Position numbers and translations under genes: made by a program. A DNA stretch of 64,000 nucleotides from Deinococcus taeanensis (GTDB lineage Bacteria; Deinococcota; Deinococci; Deinococcales; Deinococcaceae). Numbering within the stretch: the first letter of the stretch is position 1; the number at the start of each line of letters is the position of its first letter. Shown here one piece after another: positions 25,934-34,390 of this stretch. Below the pieces are notes generated by a model. It worked only from the letters and a program-made list of their open reading frames with translations. It made no database searches and had not been told where the DNA came from. The stretch lies in contig NZ_CP083460.1 of NCBI RefSeq assembly GCF_020229735.1, positions 14,748 through 78,747 on the forward strand, given 5' to 3'.

Positions 25934-26155
25934 CTAACCCAGACACAACATCACGCCCGCCGCGAACAGCCGCGAGCCGCGACGACGGCCCGACAGCAAC
26001 GTCACCCCCAGCCGGACGGGCGGCGTCAGCGCCCACAGCCACCACCCCGGGTGCAAGGGCGTGGTGAGCTGCTGGCCCAGCGTGACCCCAGCGAGCAGAC
26101 CGCACAGCGTCGCCAGCAGCGGGGCCGCCAGTGGCGCCTGCCGAGTCAGGCTCAC
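25934..26155 (-). CDS. Small membrane protein or decayed ComEC N-terminus
   Basis: The frame starts at a GTG (VSLTRQAPLAAPLLATLCGL) and contains two hydrophobic segments separated by HPGWWLWAL and a basic turn SGRRRGSRL, ending GVMLCLG. The arrangement recalls the first helices of ComEC/Rec2. It follows a ComEC-like hydrolase gene, so it may be a remnant of a larger competence gene. Confidence is low. The stretch 25750-25933 holds nothing else clear. Confidence 0.3.
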   Translation of the reverse strand: MSLTRQAPLAAPLLATLCGLLAGVTLGQQLTTPLHPGWWLWALTPPVRLGVTLLSGRRRGSRLFAAGVMLCLG

Positions 26156-26168
26156 GCGCGGCAGCTCG

Positions 26169-27179
26169 CTATTCGCACGCGACCCCATCGCCATCGCGGT
26201 CGAGCTGGGTTGAATACCCGGCCTGGCCGCGCCGCAGCGGCGCCTTCCCGGCCGCCCGAACCGCCGTACAGTTCGCATACACCACGCCTGGAACCGCTGG
26301 AATCGGCGTGGGCGTCACCCTGGGGGCGGTGGGGCTGCGGGTGGCGACGGTGCCGGTACCCTTCGCCGCGCTGATCTGGTACGTGCCGCCGGGCTGCACG
26401 GTAACAGTCACGGTGCCGTTGAGATCCGTGCGGTAGATCGCGGCGTTCGCCTTCTTGTACAGCGCGAGCGCTTCAGCGGTCGGGTGGCCGTAATTGTTCG
26501 GCCCGACACCGATCACGACGTTCGCAGGGCGGACCGCCGCCAACCAGGCGGCGTTGTCTCCGTTCTTCGCGCCGTGGTGAATGCTCTTATACACGTCAAT
26601 CGGCCCCAGTGTGGACGCGGGGAGCTGCCCCAGCCACGCTTTCGTTTCCGGCGTCTCGCTGTCCCCCGTCATCAGGGCCCGGAACGAGCCGTACGTCACG
26701 AGCAGCCCCACGCTGTTGGTGTTCTGGTCTTTCATACCTGGCGGTGGGGGCATTACGGTCAGCTTCACGCTGCCGAGGTTGATCACCTGGCTCTTGGCGA
26801 TCAGGCCCTGCGTACCGGCCTGCGTCGCCGCGGTGACGAGCTTCTGCCAGATCTGCGTGGTCCCGGCCAGGCCATTGTTCAAGAAGTACTTCGGTTTGAA
26901 CATCTGCACGGCGGGCACGAGGCCGGTGATGTGATCCGAGTCCGCGTGACTCGCGACGACCAGATCGAGCGATTTCACCTGGTACTGCGTGAGCAGGGTC
27001 TTCAGCCTCGCCTCGCTGCGGCCGCCGTCGTACAGGACGTTCTTCCCTTCAGGGCTGGTGATGAGCACCGCGTCGCCCTGCCCGACATCCAGGAACCGGA
27101 TGGTCAGCACGCCACGCGGGGCGGCCTGAGCAGAGACTACCCCCAGGCACAGCGGGGCCAGGATCGCCAGCCGCCTCAC
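26169..27179 (-). CDS. Secreted ComEC-like metallo-beta-lactamase-fold hydrolase with excalibur domain
   Basis: About 336 residues. An N-terminal signal peptide (MRRLAILAPLCLGVVSAQA) precedes an MBL domain with FLDVGQGDAVLI, SHADSDH (metal ligands), MTGDSE and IHHGAKNGD. It ends in an excalibur calcium-binding motif (DRDGDGVACE). This architecture resembles the soluble C-terminal domain of ComEC, thought to degrade one DNA strand during uptake, but here it is secreted. The start overlaps the preceding DUF3006 gene by 4 bp, so the two are co-translated. Confidence 0.85.
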   Translation of the reverse strand: MRRLAILAPLCLGVVSAQAAPRGVLTIRFLDVGQGDAVLITSPEGKNVLYDGGRSEARLKTLLTQYQVKSLDLVVASHADSDHITGLVPAVQMFKPKYFLNNGLAGTTQIWQKLVTAATQAGTQGLIAKSQVINLGSVKLTVMPPPPGMKDQNTNSVGLLVTYGSFRALMTGDSETPETKAWLGQLPASTLGPIDVYKSIHHGAKNGDNAAWLAAVRPANVVIGVGPNNYGHPTAEALALYKKANAAIYRTDLNGTVTVTVQPGGTYQISAAKGTGTVATRSPTAPRVTPTPIPAVPGVVYANCTAVRAAGKAPLRRGQAGYSTQLDRDGDGVACE

Positions 27180-27469
27180 AGCTCCAGCTCCCCGTCCGGG
27201 CTGCCGGCATTGAGGTCGCTCAACTCCGCCTGGGCGTGCTGGGTGCGCCGCCGCGTTTCAGCCCGGTCGATGCGGACGTGCCGGTGCCCGTTCTCCATCC
27301 GGACGTCCAGGATGTCGCCTTCCTGGACGTCCCGGGGCAGGTCACTGAGCCGCCAGATCTCGACGGTCCCATCGACGAGTTCAACGCGGGCGTGCTCGCC
27401 TTCGAGACCGTCCACGGTCACGCTCGTGGACGTGTGGGGCGACGTAGACGGTGGGGAGTCGTCGGTCAT
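27176..27469 (-). CDS. DUF3006-family protein
   Basis: About 97 residues. The core (VTVDGLEGEHARVELVDG, then DLPRDVQEGDILDVRMENG) matches the DUF3006 pattern of a small beta-rich domain. DUF3006 genes commonly precede ComEC-like hydrolase genes, as here, with a 4-bp overlap. The molecular function is not established. Confidence 0.8.
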   Translation of the reverse strand: MTDDSPPSTSPHTSTSVTVDGLEGEHARVELVDGTVEIWRLSDLPRDVQEGDILDVRMENGHRHVRIDRAETRRRTQHAQAELSDLNAGSPDGELEL

Positions 27470-27617
27470 GCGTCACCGTAGCACCTGCTTGGTGAGTTAA
27501 AAGGGGGGAACAGTCAGGCGTTCACAGTCTCCAACTGGAACTGGCAAGCGTACGGTGCCACTCCGGACTTGCACCTGCGGCCCAGCTCCACGACATCCCC
27601 GTCAGGCGCACCTCTCG

Positions 27618-28022
27618 TCACGCCCCAGCCGCTTCCTGCGACCCCTCAGCGTGGCCGCGCCAGGGGGGCGTCGCCGCGCCGGGCGCGATGAGCCACGCGT
27701 TGCCGCTCCGCCAAACGGGCAGCCGCCCCTGCGCGGCCCACGCGGCCACGCGCTGTTTCGGATGCCCGTGCAGGTCCGCCCATTCCGGGAGGGACACCGC
27801 GGGCAGCGTCAGGCGTTCCGCTCGGCTCAGGCGCTTCACCAGAACCACTGGAAAGGCGGTGCCGTCCGGTTCAGGTTCATCCGGCCGGATCAACCACCCG
27901 ACGCTCGACCGCCACACGCGCACGTCACCCCGTTGCGCCCAGGTGAGCGCACGCCCACTTCCCAGTTGACGTGCTGCCGACCATTCCGAGAGGAGCACGG
28001 CCGGGCAAGCAGGGTCGGGCAT
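27618..28022 (-). CDS. Hypothetical protein with two WRS-WLI modules (paralogue of 404-895)
   Basis: About 134 residues starting MPDPACPAVLLSEWSAAR. Two modules, TWAQRGDVRVWRSSVGWLI and AAWAAQGRLPVWRSGNAWLI, are separated by a linker with VKRLSRAERLTLPAVSLPEW. A longer frame to 28874 runs antisense to the lipase gene and is rejected. The repeated modules look like small DNA- or protein-binding units, by inference only. It is divergent from the lipase gene. Confidence 0.6.
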   Translation of the reverse strand: MPDPACPAVLLSEWSAARQLGSGRALTWAQRGDVRVWRSSVGWLIRPDEPEPDGTAFPVVLVKRLSRAERLTLPAVSLPEWADLHGHPKQRVAAWAAQGRLPVWRSGNAWLIAPGAATPPWRGHAEGSQEAAGA

Positions 28023-28128
28023 GCGTGCAGTGTGCCATGACCTGACCGCCTCTTCACGTGCTGTTCCGCTGGTCACTTTCGTCCCCGCCTGGGCCCGCGG
28101 GCCTGTACCGTACCGGGAAGGAGACGTC

Positions 28129-30159
28129 ATGCCCGAAGCCCTCAGGTCACGCCCACCCTCCGCGGCCACCCCCACCAAAGCGTCCGCCGCGCCCGCCACG
28201 CCTGTCAAAGCGCCGGCGTCCACCTGGCCGCCCGTCGTGCTGGCCGAACTGCAACGCAACGCCCTCCAGATCCGCAACCGGTACGGGAAACCCGACCAGA
28301 TCGCCGCGTACCTCCACGACTGGATCCGCCGGCACACCCAGGAACAGCTGATGGAAAAAACCGTCAAGGCGAACCTGGGTCCATTGGGGGACGTCATCCC
28401 CGACTGGGCAGAGGGCGTCAGCACCAGTGCCGCCAACGGCGTCCTCGGGGCGTCCGCCGCGCAGGACCTCACGACGGGCAGCACCCGGCATCTCACCCAG
28501 ACCCGCCACGACGCCGACCGGGCCGGCCTGACGAACATCACTGGCGCGTACCAGGCGAGGAACGTCCTGAACGGCAGCGCGAACATGGCGCTCCTGAGAG
28601 GGCTCCTCTCGGCGATCACGCCGGGGGACCGACCTGGCGTCGCCGCGGCGTACGCCCGCCTGAACGGCGGGAAAACGCTCAGCGCGGCCCTCGGGGAACT
28701 CATCCGCGACCCGAACGCCCGCGCGCCCCTCATGGCCCTCCTCGCCCCCCCCATCAGCGAGGCGGTCCTCGCGCACGACGCTTTCCTCGAACAACTCGCC
28801 GTCGGGCTGGTGTACAGCAACCAGCCGGCCCGGGACATGAACGCCGACACGCTGGACGAGCGCCGGCACAGCAACCCGGCCGCGCTGCTCGCGCACTACG
28901 GCTTCAAGGCGGGCCCGCTCGTGTCCGGCCGCTGGGGCTTCCAGATGCGGGTCTTCACGCCCATTCCCGGGAAAGCGAAGTGGCCGCAGCCGATCGTGGC
29001 GTTCCGCGGGACTGAAGGCGTGCAGTTCGACGTCAAAGGCGACGCCGCCGCCAAGAAAGCCCAGGCCGCTGGCAAGACAGGGCCGGAGGTCGCCGCGGCG
29101 CGCCAGCTGGGCCGGGAGGGCACCGTGGACTCGGTCATCGGGGACGCCAGCCCCACGCAGATCGGGTGGCTGCAGGTGCAACCCAACCTGCAACTCATCG
29201 AGGCGAACCTCGCCCGCCTCAAGGGGAAAGCCGTGTCCACCGGGCACAGCCTCGGGGGCGGCATCGCCCAGCTGGTCACTGCGCTGAAGCCCCAGTTTTT
29301 TGCCTCAGTCGTGACGTTCCAGGCACCTGGCATCGACGCGAACGAAGTGAAGAGGCTCCGCCGGTACAACGCGGGCGCCGGGAAGAGCGCGCCCGTCACG
29401 GCCCGGCACTACCGGGTGGACGGGGACATCGTCCCCACCGCCGGGCAGCAGATGCTGGACGGGGACATCGCGTACTTCGACCGCACCAGCCGCCCAGCCG
29501 GCACCACCACGCCGTTCAGCACGAATGTCGCCGAGAACGTGACCGCCGGGCACGTCACGCCGATGCTCAGCACGTACATCCGTGGACTGAAACCCGTCCA
29601 TCCGGACCTGCAGGTGATCGTCAACCAGGGGCTCCGGGACGAGGCCACGCTGCAGAGCGGAAAAGACAAACGGGACGTGCAGATGACGTTCTCCGGGGCG
29701 TACGCCACCGCGCAGGACCCCAGGATCAACACGGAAGCCAGCCGGAAAAAGTTGACCGGGAACGTCGATCTGATCCCCGGTCAGGACCCGTTCGAGGCGG
29801 TCGTGTACGCGAACATCGCGTACAACACGCTGCTGTCCCATGTGGAGAACGTCGCGGCCGACCAGCGCGTTAAGACCCTGGCGGAGTTCAGACAGCGGTG
29901 TGACGCGATCTTCCAGAGTGGACGCCCGCTTCCACTCGACCCGGACGACGTGAGTCTCGCGCGTATCCTGAACCTGGATCACTTTGAAAAGGATTACGAC
30001 GCGCGGCCCATGGCGACGGGCGTCGGTCTGCCCGTCTACCCTATGAAGAGCATGCCCATCGTCACCTTCCTCAAAGACGGCGTGAAAATCCCCCCGGAAG
30101 TCCTCACGCAGGTCCGCGCCCGGCTCCCGGAGATCTGGCTCGCGTGGAGGGGCCAGTGA
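28129..30159 (+). CDS. Large class-3-lipase-like protein, possible secreted effector
   Basis: About 676 residues. The start at 28129 is supported by GGAAGGAG just upstream. A Pro/Ala/Thr-rich N-terminal stretch is followed by a helical region of about 250 residues and an alpha/beta-hydrolase part. That part has VAFRGTEGV, the nucleophile elbow STGHSLGGGIAQ (about residue 370) and YRVDGDIVPTAG, which carries a candidate catalytic Asp. No signal peptide is visible. The next gene encodes a lipoprotein whose start overlaps the stop, as in phospholipase effector and immunity pairs. An effector role is inference; it could also be a storage-lipid hydrolase. Confidence 0.75.
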   Translation: MPEALRSRPPSAATPTKASAAPATPVKAPASTWPPVVLAELQRNALQIRNRYGKPDQIAAYLHDWIRRHTQEQLMEKTVKANLGPLGDVIPDWAEGVSTSAANGVLGASAAQDLTTGSTRHLTQTRHDADRAGLTNITGAYQARNVLNGSANMALLRGLLSAITPGDRPGVAAAYARLNGGKTLSAALGELIRDPNARAPLMALLAPPISEAVLAHDAFLEQLAVGLVYSNQPARDMNADTLDERRHSNPAALLAHYGFKAGPLVSGRWGFQMRVFTPIPGKAKWPQPIVAFRGTEGVQFDVKGDAAAKKAQAAGKTGPEVAAARQLGREGTVDSVIGDASPTQIGWLQVQPNLQLIEANLARLKGKAVSTGHSLGGGIAQLVTALKPQFFASVVTFQAPGIDANEVKRLRRYNAGAGKSAPVTARHYRVDGDIVPTAGQQMLDGDIAYFDRTSRPAGTTTPFSTNVAENVTAGHVTPMLSTYIRGLKPVHPDLQVIVNQGLRDEATLQSGKDKRDVQMTFSGAYATAQDPRINTEASRKKLTGNVDLIPGQDPFEAVVYANIAYNTLLSHVENVAADQRVKTLAEFRQRCDAIFQSGRPLPLDPDDVSLARILNLDHFEKDYDARPMATGVGLPVYPMKSMPIVTFLKDGVKIPPEVLTQVRARLPEIWLAWRGQ

Positions 30160-30623
30160 AACCCGCGCTGCTGCTGTGCGTCCTCCTGGTCGCCTGCCGC
30201 CCCCCCGAAGCTCACGTGCAACACACCAAGGGAAACATGGAAGTGACAGAACGCGTAGACCAGGAACTCGTCGCTTATTTCTCCGGCCCTGAATTCAGGG
30301 CGTTCGACGCGCAGCAGGTGTATGGGCCTGACATTCAGGGCACCCACACGTTGGGCTTCGTGTCCAGCCTCAGTCGGGAACAGGTCCGTGAGCGGGTCGC
30401 CGCGATCATCGAGCCGTACGTCGAAGATCAAGTGTGGGGCGACGATTACGGGCAACTTCACGGGTCGTTCGTGTTCAAGGGCGCTCCGGACCTCCGGTTC
30501 GGGGTTGGCATCGGCATCCTGTCGAACGACGGGGAGACCTTCAAGAATCATCCGGAACTGCTTAAGGGGTATCAGACGGACATCGTCTATACGCAGCCGT
30601 TTCGTTGGGAACCACAGCAGTAG
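30156..30623 (+). CDS. Lipoprotein, candidate immunity partner of the lipase
   Basis: About 155 residues starting at GTG 30156, which overlaps the lipase TGA. The N-terminus (KPALLLCVLLVAC) is a lipoprotein signal peptide with lipobox LVAC. The mature part is acidic with a beta-rich tail (LHGSFVFKGAPDLRFGVGI) and has no known domain. Tight coupling to a lipase and predicted export suggest it protects the envelope from the lipase. Confidence 0.7.
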   Translation: MKPALLLCVLLVACRPPEAHVQHTKGNMEVTERVDQELVAYFSGPEFRAFDAQQVYGPDIQGTHTLGFVSSLSREQVRERVAAIIEPYVEDQVWGDDYGQLHGSFVFKGAPDLRFGVGIGILSNDGETFKNHPELLKGYQTDIVYTQPFRWEPQQ

Positions 30624-30730
30624 ATCAGAGCTGGTTCGACGTGCCGGGCTTGACGTGCATGCAGCCGCCCACTCCAGCCACCAGGTCCGATTAGGGTTCT
30701 GGCAACTTAATCTCGGTAGTCTGGTAGGCC

Positions 30731-31441
30731 GTGACTGACCGGAAGCCCTACCGCCACCGTTTTCCCCTGAGCGTGATCGGTTACGCTCTGCGGCTGTACC
30801 ATCGTTTCCCCCTCAGCCAGCGTGACGTTCAAGAACTGCTTCACGAGCGTGGCATCGTGGTGAGTCACGAAACGCTGCAGCAATGGAACATCAAGTTCGC
30901 TCCCCTCCTGACTGAGGAGCTGCGCCACCGGGAACCCCGACGGGGTTCCCGGTGGTTTTTGGACGAGGTGTACGTCGAGGTCGGTGCACAGAAGCACTGG
31001 CTCTGGAGAGCCGTCGACGAGCATGGTGCCGTTCTCGACATCCTGCTTCAGCCCCACCGGGACACGGTGGCCGCCCGAACCTTCTTCACCCGACTGCTCG
31101 GTGAGTTTGAAGTCCCAGAGGCCATCCACACCGACAAGCTGTGGAGCTATGGTGCGGCCATGCGGGCACTTCCCGTGCTCCACGACGTGGAACACGTCCA
31201 GGTCGTGTCCACGGCCCGGTGCAACAATCTGGTCGAGCAATCGCATCGACCCACACGGCAACAGCAGCGAAGTCAACTGGGGTTCAAACGACGACAGAGA
31301 ACGCAAGAATTCCTTGCCCTGCATGCCCGAGTCTCGAACCTTCACCGACACACCCGGACAACCGTTTCCGCCGATCTTCGACGACGAAATCAGACCGAGA
31401 CACTCTGCCTCTGGCGAGAGGTGATGCAGCAGGTCGCTTGA
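30731..31441 (+). CDS. IS6-family transposase (copy 2)
   Basis: About 236 residues from a GTG. DDE motifs are FLDEVYV, AIHTDKLW and NNLVEQSHRP; the N-terminal HTH includes SQRDVQELLHERGIVVSHET. It is clearly related to 9853-10566. A 15-bp perfect hairpin followed by five T lies inside the gene at 30925-30960. Confidence 0.92.
   Translation: MTDRKPYRHRFPLSVIGYALRLYHRFPLSQRDVQELLHERGIVVSHETLQQWNIKFAPLLTEELRHREPRRGSRWFLDEVYVEVGAQKHWLWRAVDEHGAVLDILLQPHRDTVAARTFFTRLLGEFEVPEAIHTDKLWSYGAAMRALPVLHDVEHVQVVSTARCNNLVEQSHRPTRQQQRSQLGFKRRQRTQEFLALHARVSNLHRHTRTTVSADLRRRNQTETLCLWREVMQQVA
30925..30960 (+). terminator. Terminator-like hairpin inside the IS6 transposase gene
   Basis: A 15-bp perfect stem (CCACCGGGAACCCCG and its complement around one A) is followed by TTTTT, within the HREPRRGSRW codons. 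It would be expected to stall or end transcription early and limit transposase synthesis, or block incoming read-through. Confidence 0.5.
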
Positions 31442-31499
31442 GAATCAAGCGACCTGCTGAGCTTATTCGGCTCCGCCGAGGTTAAGTTGCCAGAACCCT

Positions 31500-31700
31500 C
31501 TAAGGTGTCTCGAGTTCCTGTTTGACCGACATGATGGCTTTAATCCAATCCTCCCAAGCAGCAGGGTCGAACGGCTTCCCCTCCCCATCGAATTGTAAGT
31601 CGCCCAGCAAGGCGCCCACATCGTCAGTATGGGTTCGCTCGTAGTACTTTTCGAGGTAGCGGAACATCGCCGCATACGCTTCTTCGACGGTGAGCATCAT
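31500..31700 (-). CDS. Small acidic hypothetical protein
   Basis: About 66 residues: TVEEAYAAMFRYLEKYYER, then DDVGALLGDLQ and FDPAAWEDWIKAI. The acidic, aromatic-rich composition resembles small immunity-type proteins common in toxin loci, but I cannot name the family. The IS6 element ends right after its stop codon. Confidence 0.55.
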   Translation of the reverse strand: MMLTVEEAYAAMFRYLEKYYERTHTDDVGALLGDLQFDGEGKPFDPAAWEDWIKAIMSVKQELETP

Positions 31701-31796
31701 TCACCCATGCTATCGATACATCCTGTGCACGTCCCTTCCCGTTTTTGGGATGGCTTCTAGAACCCCAAGCAAGGAGCCGCTTGGGCAACCTCGGTT

Positions 31797-32333
31797 TCAG
31801 CTGGTGGGCACCAGTAGGCGGCGTACCCGGTCAAGAGCCTGGATGAAGGGGTCCTGGTCGCCTCGGTGCCGCAGCCAGTTCCCTGTGGGTCCCTCAGCGT
31901 GCTTCAGGGCCCTCAGGCAGTGGCTGCCGAGGTAGTAGATCAGGACGTCCTCCAGGTCACCCTGCTGGGCCGTGCTGGGGGTGGATTCCAACGGAAGCGC
32001 AGGCGACTGACTGACCGGCATTGGGCCGGGGTCTTGGAGCAGCGGGGGACGAAGCGCAATGACGGGTGGGGGGGCAGAGGCCATCTGCGTCTCGTACAGT
32101 TCTCCGAGGCGTTTCAGGGCCGTTTTCAGGTCAACTGGGGTGGTGTTTGTGGTGATCACCTGCCAGTCCTCCGCGGAACTCTCAGTGACTCCTGGCGCGT
32201 CGTGAAAGCGCAGGGCGAGTTTGGCTTCCGGGTACGCGAGGGGCAAGGTACCGAGCGACGGGTGGGGATGTCGGTACTCGGCTTCCGGCAGGGACGCCAT
32301 CTGGACGCGGCTGGCGAGTTCTGCGGTGTTCAT
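31797..32333 (-). CDS. Hypothetical last gene of the dpd-like operon
   Basis: About 178 residues. It starts MNTAELASRVQMASLPEAEY, has a Pro-rich middle and ends in helices (VLIYYLGSHCLRALKHAEG, RVRRLLVPTS). The ATG overlaps the helicase stop, so it is translated from the same message. The family is not recognised. Its place suggests an accessory to the defence operon. Confidence 0.6.
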   Translation of the reverse strand: MNTAELASRVQMASLPEAEYRHPHPSLGTLPLAYPEAKLALRFHDAPGVTESSAEDWQVITTNTTPVDLKTALKRLGELYETQMASAPPPVIALRPPLLQDPGPMPVSQSPALPLESTPSTAQQGDLEDVLIYYLGSHCLRALKHAEGPTGNWLRHRGDQDPFIQALDRVRRLLVPTS

Positions 32334-34390
32334 GCCTCACCTCGGACTTCCACGCCGCTCAGCTCCCGGATGAAAGGTGAGGCGTTCTGGCGTTCAACAA
32401 GCAGGTACAGTAGGTCGCCGCTGCGCGTCATGCCGACGTAAAACCGCATGCGTTCCCGTTCCATGAGGATGTCCTGTTCGTCTTTTTCCACGGTGCCGGG
32501 TGTGCCGAGTTCAGCGGCGCTGAGCCCGACCATGAACACCACCGGGAACTCCAGGCCCTTGGCCGTCTGGATGGTGAGGACTTTGACGCTTTCTTGCAGG
32601 ACGTCGACGTCTTCCCGCTGGGGATGCCAATGATCGGCGGGGATGCCGCGCTGCCCGAGGGCGTGAGCGTACTCCTGCGCGAGGGCGTCAGAGGTTGTCA
32701 CGATGGCGATGTCACGCAGCCGGAGTAGGTTCTCCTCGCGGAAGCGGGTGATCTCCTCGATCACGAACGCCCGGGTTTCGTGACTGGCGTCGAAGTGAGC
32801 CAGGACCGGCTTCGGCCCGGAACGCTGCACTGAGCTCATGTCGATCAGTTCGCCGTGATGCTTGAGGTGGGTGTTCCGCTCGGCGAGGGCGGCGGCAGTG
32901 GAGGCCACTTCCCGGGTGTTGCGGTAGTTCACTTTGAGAGTGAATGACCGTCCCCGCACGTCCAGGCCCACCTGACTCCAGGAAAACCCCCGGGAGTACA
33001 GACTCTGCGCGGCGTCACCGAGGACGAGCAGGGACTTCTGCGCGGCGTTCACGCCGCGCACGAGACGCTGCAACACACGCAGATCGAGGGGGGTGAGGTC
33101 CTGCGCCTCATCCACGATGAGGTCGTCCACCTGCTCGAGGTCCGGGTGTTCCAGCAGCAAGTGGTAGACCCTCGCGACGAGGTCCCCGCGGTCCATCTGC
33201 TGGGTGTCTTTGAGCCGGCGGTTGTACGCGGTAAAGACGTCCCAGACCACGGCGCGTGACAGGGGATTCAGGGCCTGCTTGCGGCCGTACCTAGGGGCCT
33301 GGCGGTAGGCGTCCATGTCCGTCAGGCCGAATCCTTTGATCACCCGCTCGAACTCGTCGTAAAAGAAAACAGGCGGGCGGGCGAGCACGGCCGAGGACCT
33401 GGAACGCTGGACTTCTTCGACGGCCTGGCGGATCAAGTCCAGACCCCCTTCACGGGTGATGAGGTTCACGGGCTGCCCCTGGCGGGTCATCAAGTCCACG
33501 AGCCAGTCGTGGTAGTTCTCCACCCGAACCGTCTCGGGGGCGTCTTTGGCCACGGCGTGAATCAGGGTTTCGGTGACGCGCTGCAGCACGGGGTTATACG
33601 TGATGAACAGCACGCCCCGTCCCGCCTCGGCGAGCTTCACGGCGCGGTGGATACCGACCGTGGTTTTTCCGCTGCCGGCCACCCCTTTCAGGAGGGTCGC
33701 GCCGCTCTGAATGCGGTCGACGAACACCTGTTGATCGGGGGCGAGTTGCAGCAGCAGGTCTTGCAACTGGCCCCGGCTGTAGGCCTCGAGTTGTTCGAGG
33801 GTGGCTTCCTTGAAGACGCCGAACGGGTCCTTGAGGGGCTCCCCGGGGTCCGTGGCCAGGGCGAGCAGCCAGTCGAGGGTCCGGCCGGGCAGGCCGGGCA
33901 GGGCGAGTGCGTCGTCCAGGGTGGGAGCCTCGCGGACGGTCCGCCCGAGGTGCTTCGGGACGCCCAGCAGGCGAAGTTGGTGCACGGTGAAGGACTGGAA
34001 GGGGTACGTGGCGTTGTCGGGTGGGTGACTCCACCGCTCTGGGGTCGTAAAGACGTCGCCTGGAGCGTCGTGTTCCTCGGCGGCGAAGGCGTCCCAGTCG
34101 AGCAGGTCGATTTCACCGAGGTCACGGGCGGTCATGCGGTCAAACGTGCGGTGCTGAACGGCGCGGTACAGGATCGGGAGGTGACCAGCGCCCCAGTCGA
34201 AGATCAGGCGCCAGTTGTTGGTGATGCGGCAGTACCACGCGTCCGTGAAGTGAAGTTTGCGCACCTGCAACCCGGGGGTGTCAGGATTGCTGAGCAGTTG
34301 CCGGACGGTGGTGAGGATTGCGTCGTGCATCGGCTGGGCGGAGGCGTGGCGAAGGTCGTCCAGGAAGCGTTGGGTGACATGCAGGGTCAT
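32330..34390 (-). CDS. UvrD/Rep-type superfamily 1 helicase with RelE-like N-terminal domain
   Basis: About 686 residues starting MTLHVTQRFLDDLRHA; the ATG overlaps the dpdK stop. Residues 1-90 (KLHFTDAWYCRITNNWRLIF) resemble a RelE/ParE-type fold. The SF1 helicase follows: GVAGSGKTTVGIH (Walker A), LIVDEAQDLT (motif II), VNYRNTREV (motif IV), TIQTAKGLEFPVVF (motif V) and MRFYVGMTRS (motif VI). It probably unwinds or translocates on DNA using ATP. It is not among the dpdA-K genes known to me, so it looks like an added component. Whether the N-terminal domain is a nuclease or only a fold is unknown. Confidence 0.85.
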   Translation of the reverse strand: MTLHVTQRFLDDLRHASAQPMHDAILTTVRQLLSNPDTPGLQVRKLHFTDAWYCRITNNWRLIFDWGAGHLPILYRAVQHRTFDRMTARDLGEIDLLDWDAFAAEEHDAPGDVFTTPERWSHPPDNATYPFQSFTVHQLRLLGVPKHLGRTVREAPTLDDALALPGLPGRTLDWLLALATDPGEPLKDPFGVFKEATLEQLEAYSRGQLQDLLLQLAPDQQVFVDRIQSGATLLKGVAGSGKTTVGIHRAVKLAEAGRGVLFITYNPVLQRVTETLIHAVAKDAPETVRVENYHDWLVDLMTRQGQPVNLITREGGLDLIRQAVEEVQRSRSSAVLARPPVFFYDEFERVIKGFGLTDMDAYRQAPRYGRKQALNPLSRAVVWDVFTAYNRRLKDTQQMDRGDLVARVYHLLLEHPDLEQVDDLIVDEAQDLTPLDLRVLQRLVRGVNAAQKSLLVLGDAAQSLYSRGFSWSQVGLDVRGRSFTLKVNYRNTREVASTAAALAERNTHLKHHGELIDMSSVQRSGPKPVLAHFDASHETRAFVIEEITRFREENLLRLRDIAIVTTSDALAQEYAHALGQRGIPADHWHPQREDVDVLQESVKVLTIQTAKGLEFPVVFMVGLSAAELGTPGTVEKDEQDILMERERMRFYVGMTRSGDLLYLLVERQNASPFIRELSGVEVRGEA

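Larger units (their letters stand above)
30694..31498 (+). mobile_element. IS6-family insertion sequence, copy 2
   Basis: The element is about 805 bp, with inverted ends GGGTTCTGGCAACTTAA and its complement. The flanking 8-mers (TCCGATTA and TCTAAGGT) do not match, so no target duplication is left. A loose copy of its right end lies at 6615-6631. Confidence 0.88.

Noticed and set aside
26484..27500. Long plus-strand frame over the ComEC-like gene
   Set aside because: It is antisense to a gene with signal peptide and metal-binding motifs.
27618..28874. 418-residue minus-strand frame
   Set aside because: Only the last 134 residues match the WLI-module paralogue. The rest is antisense to the lipase gene.
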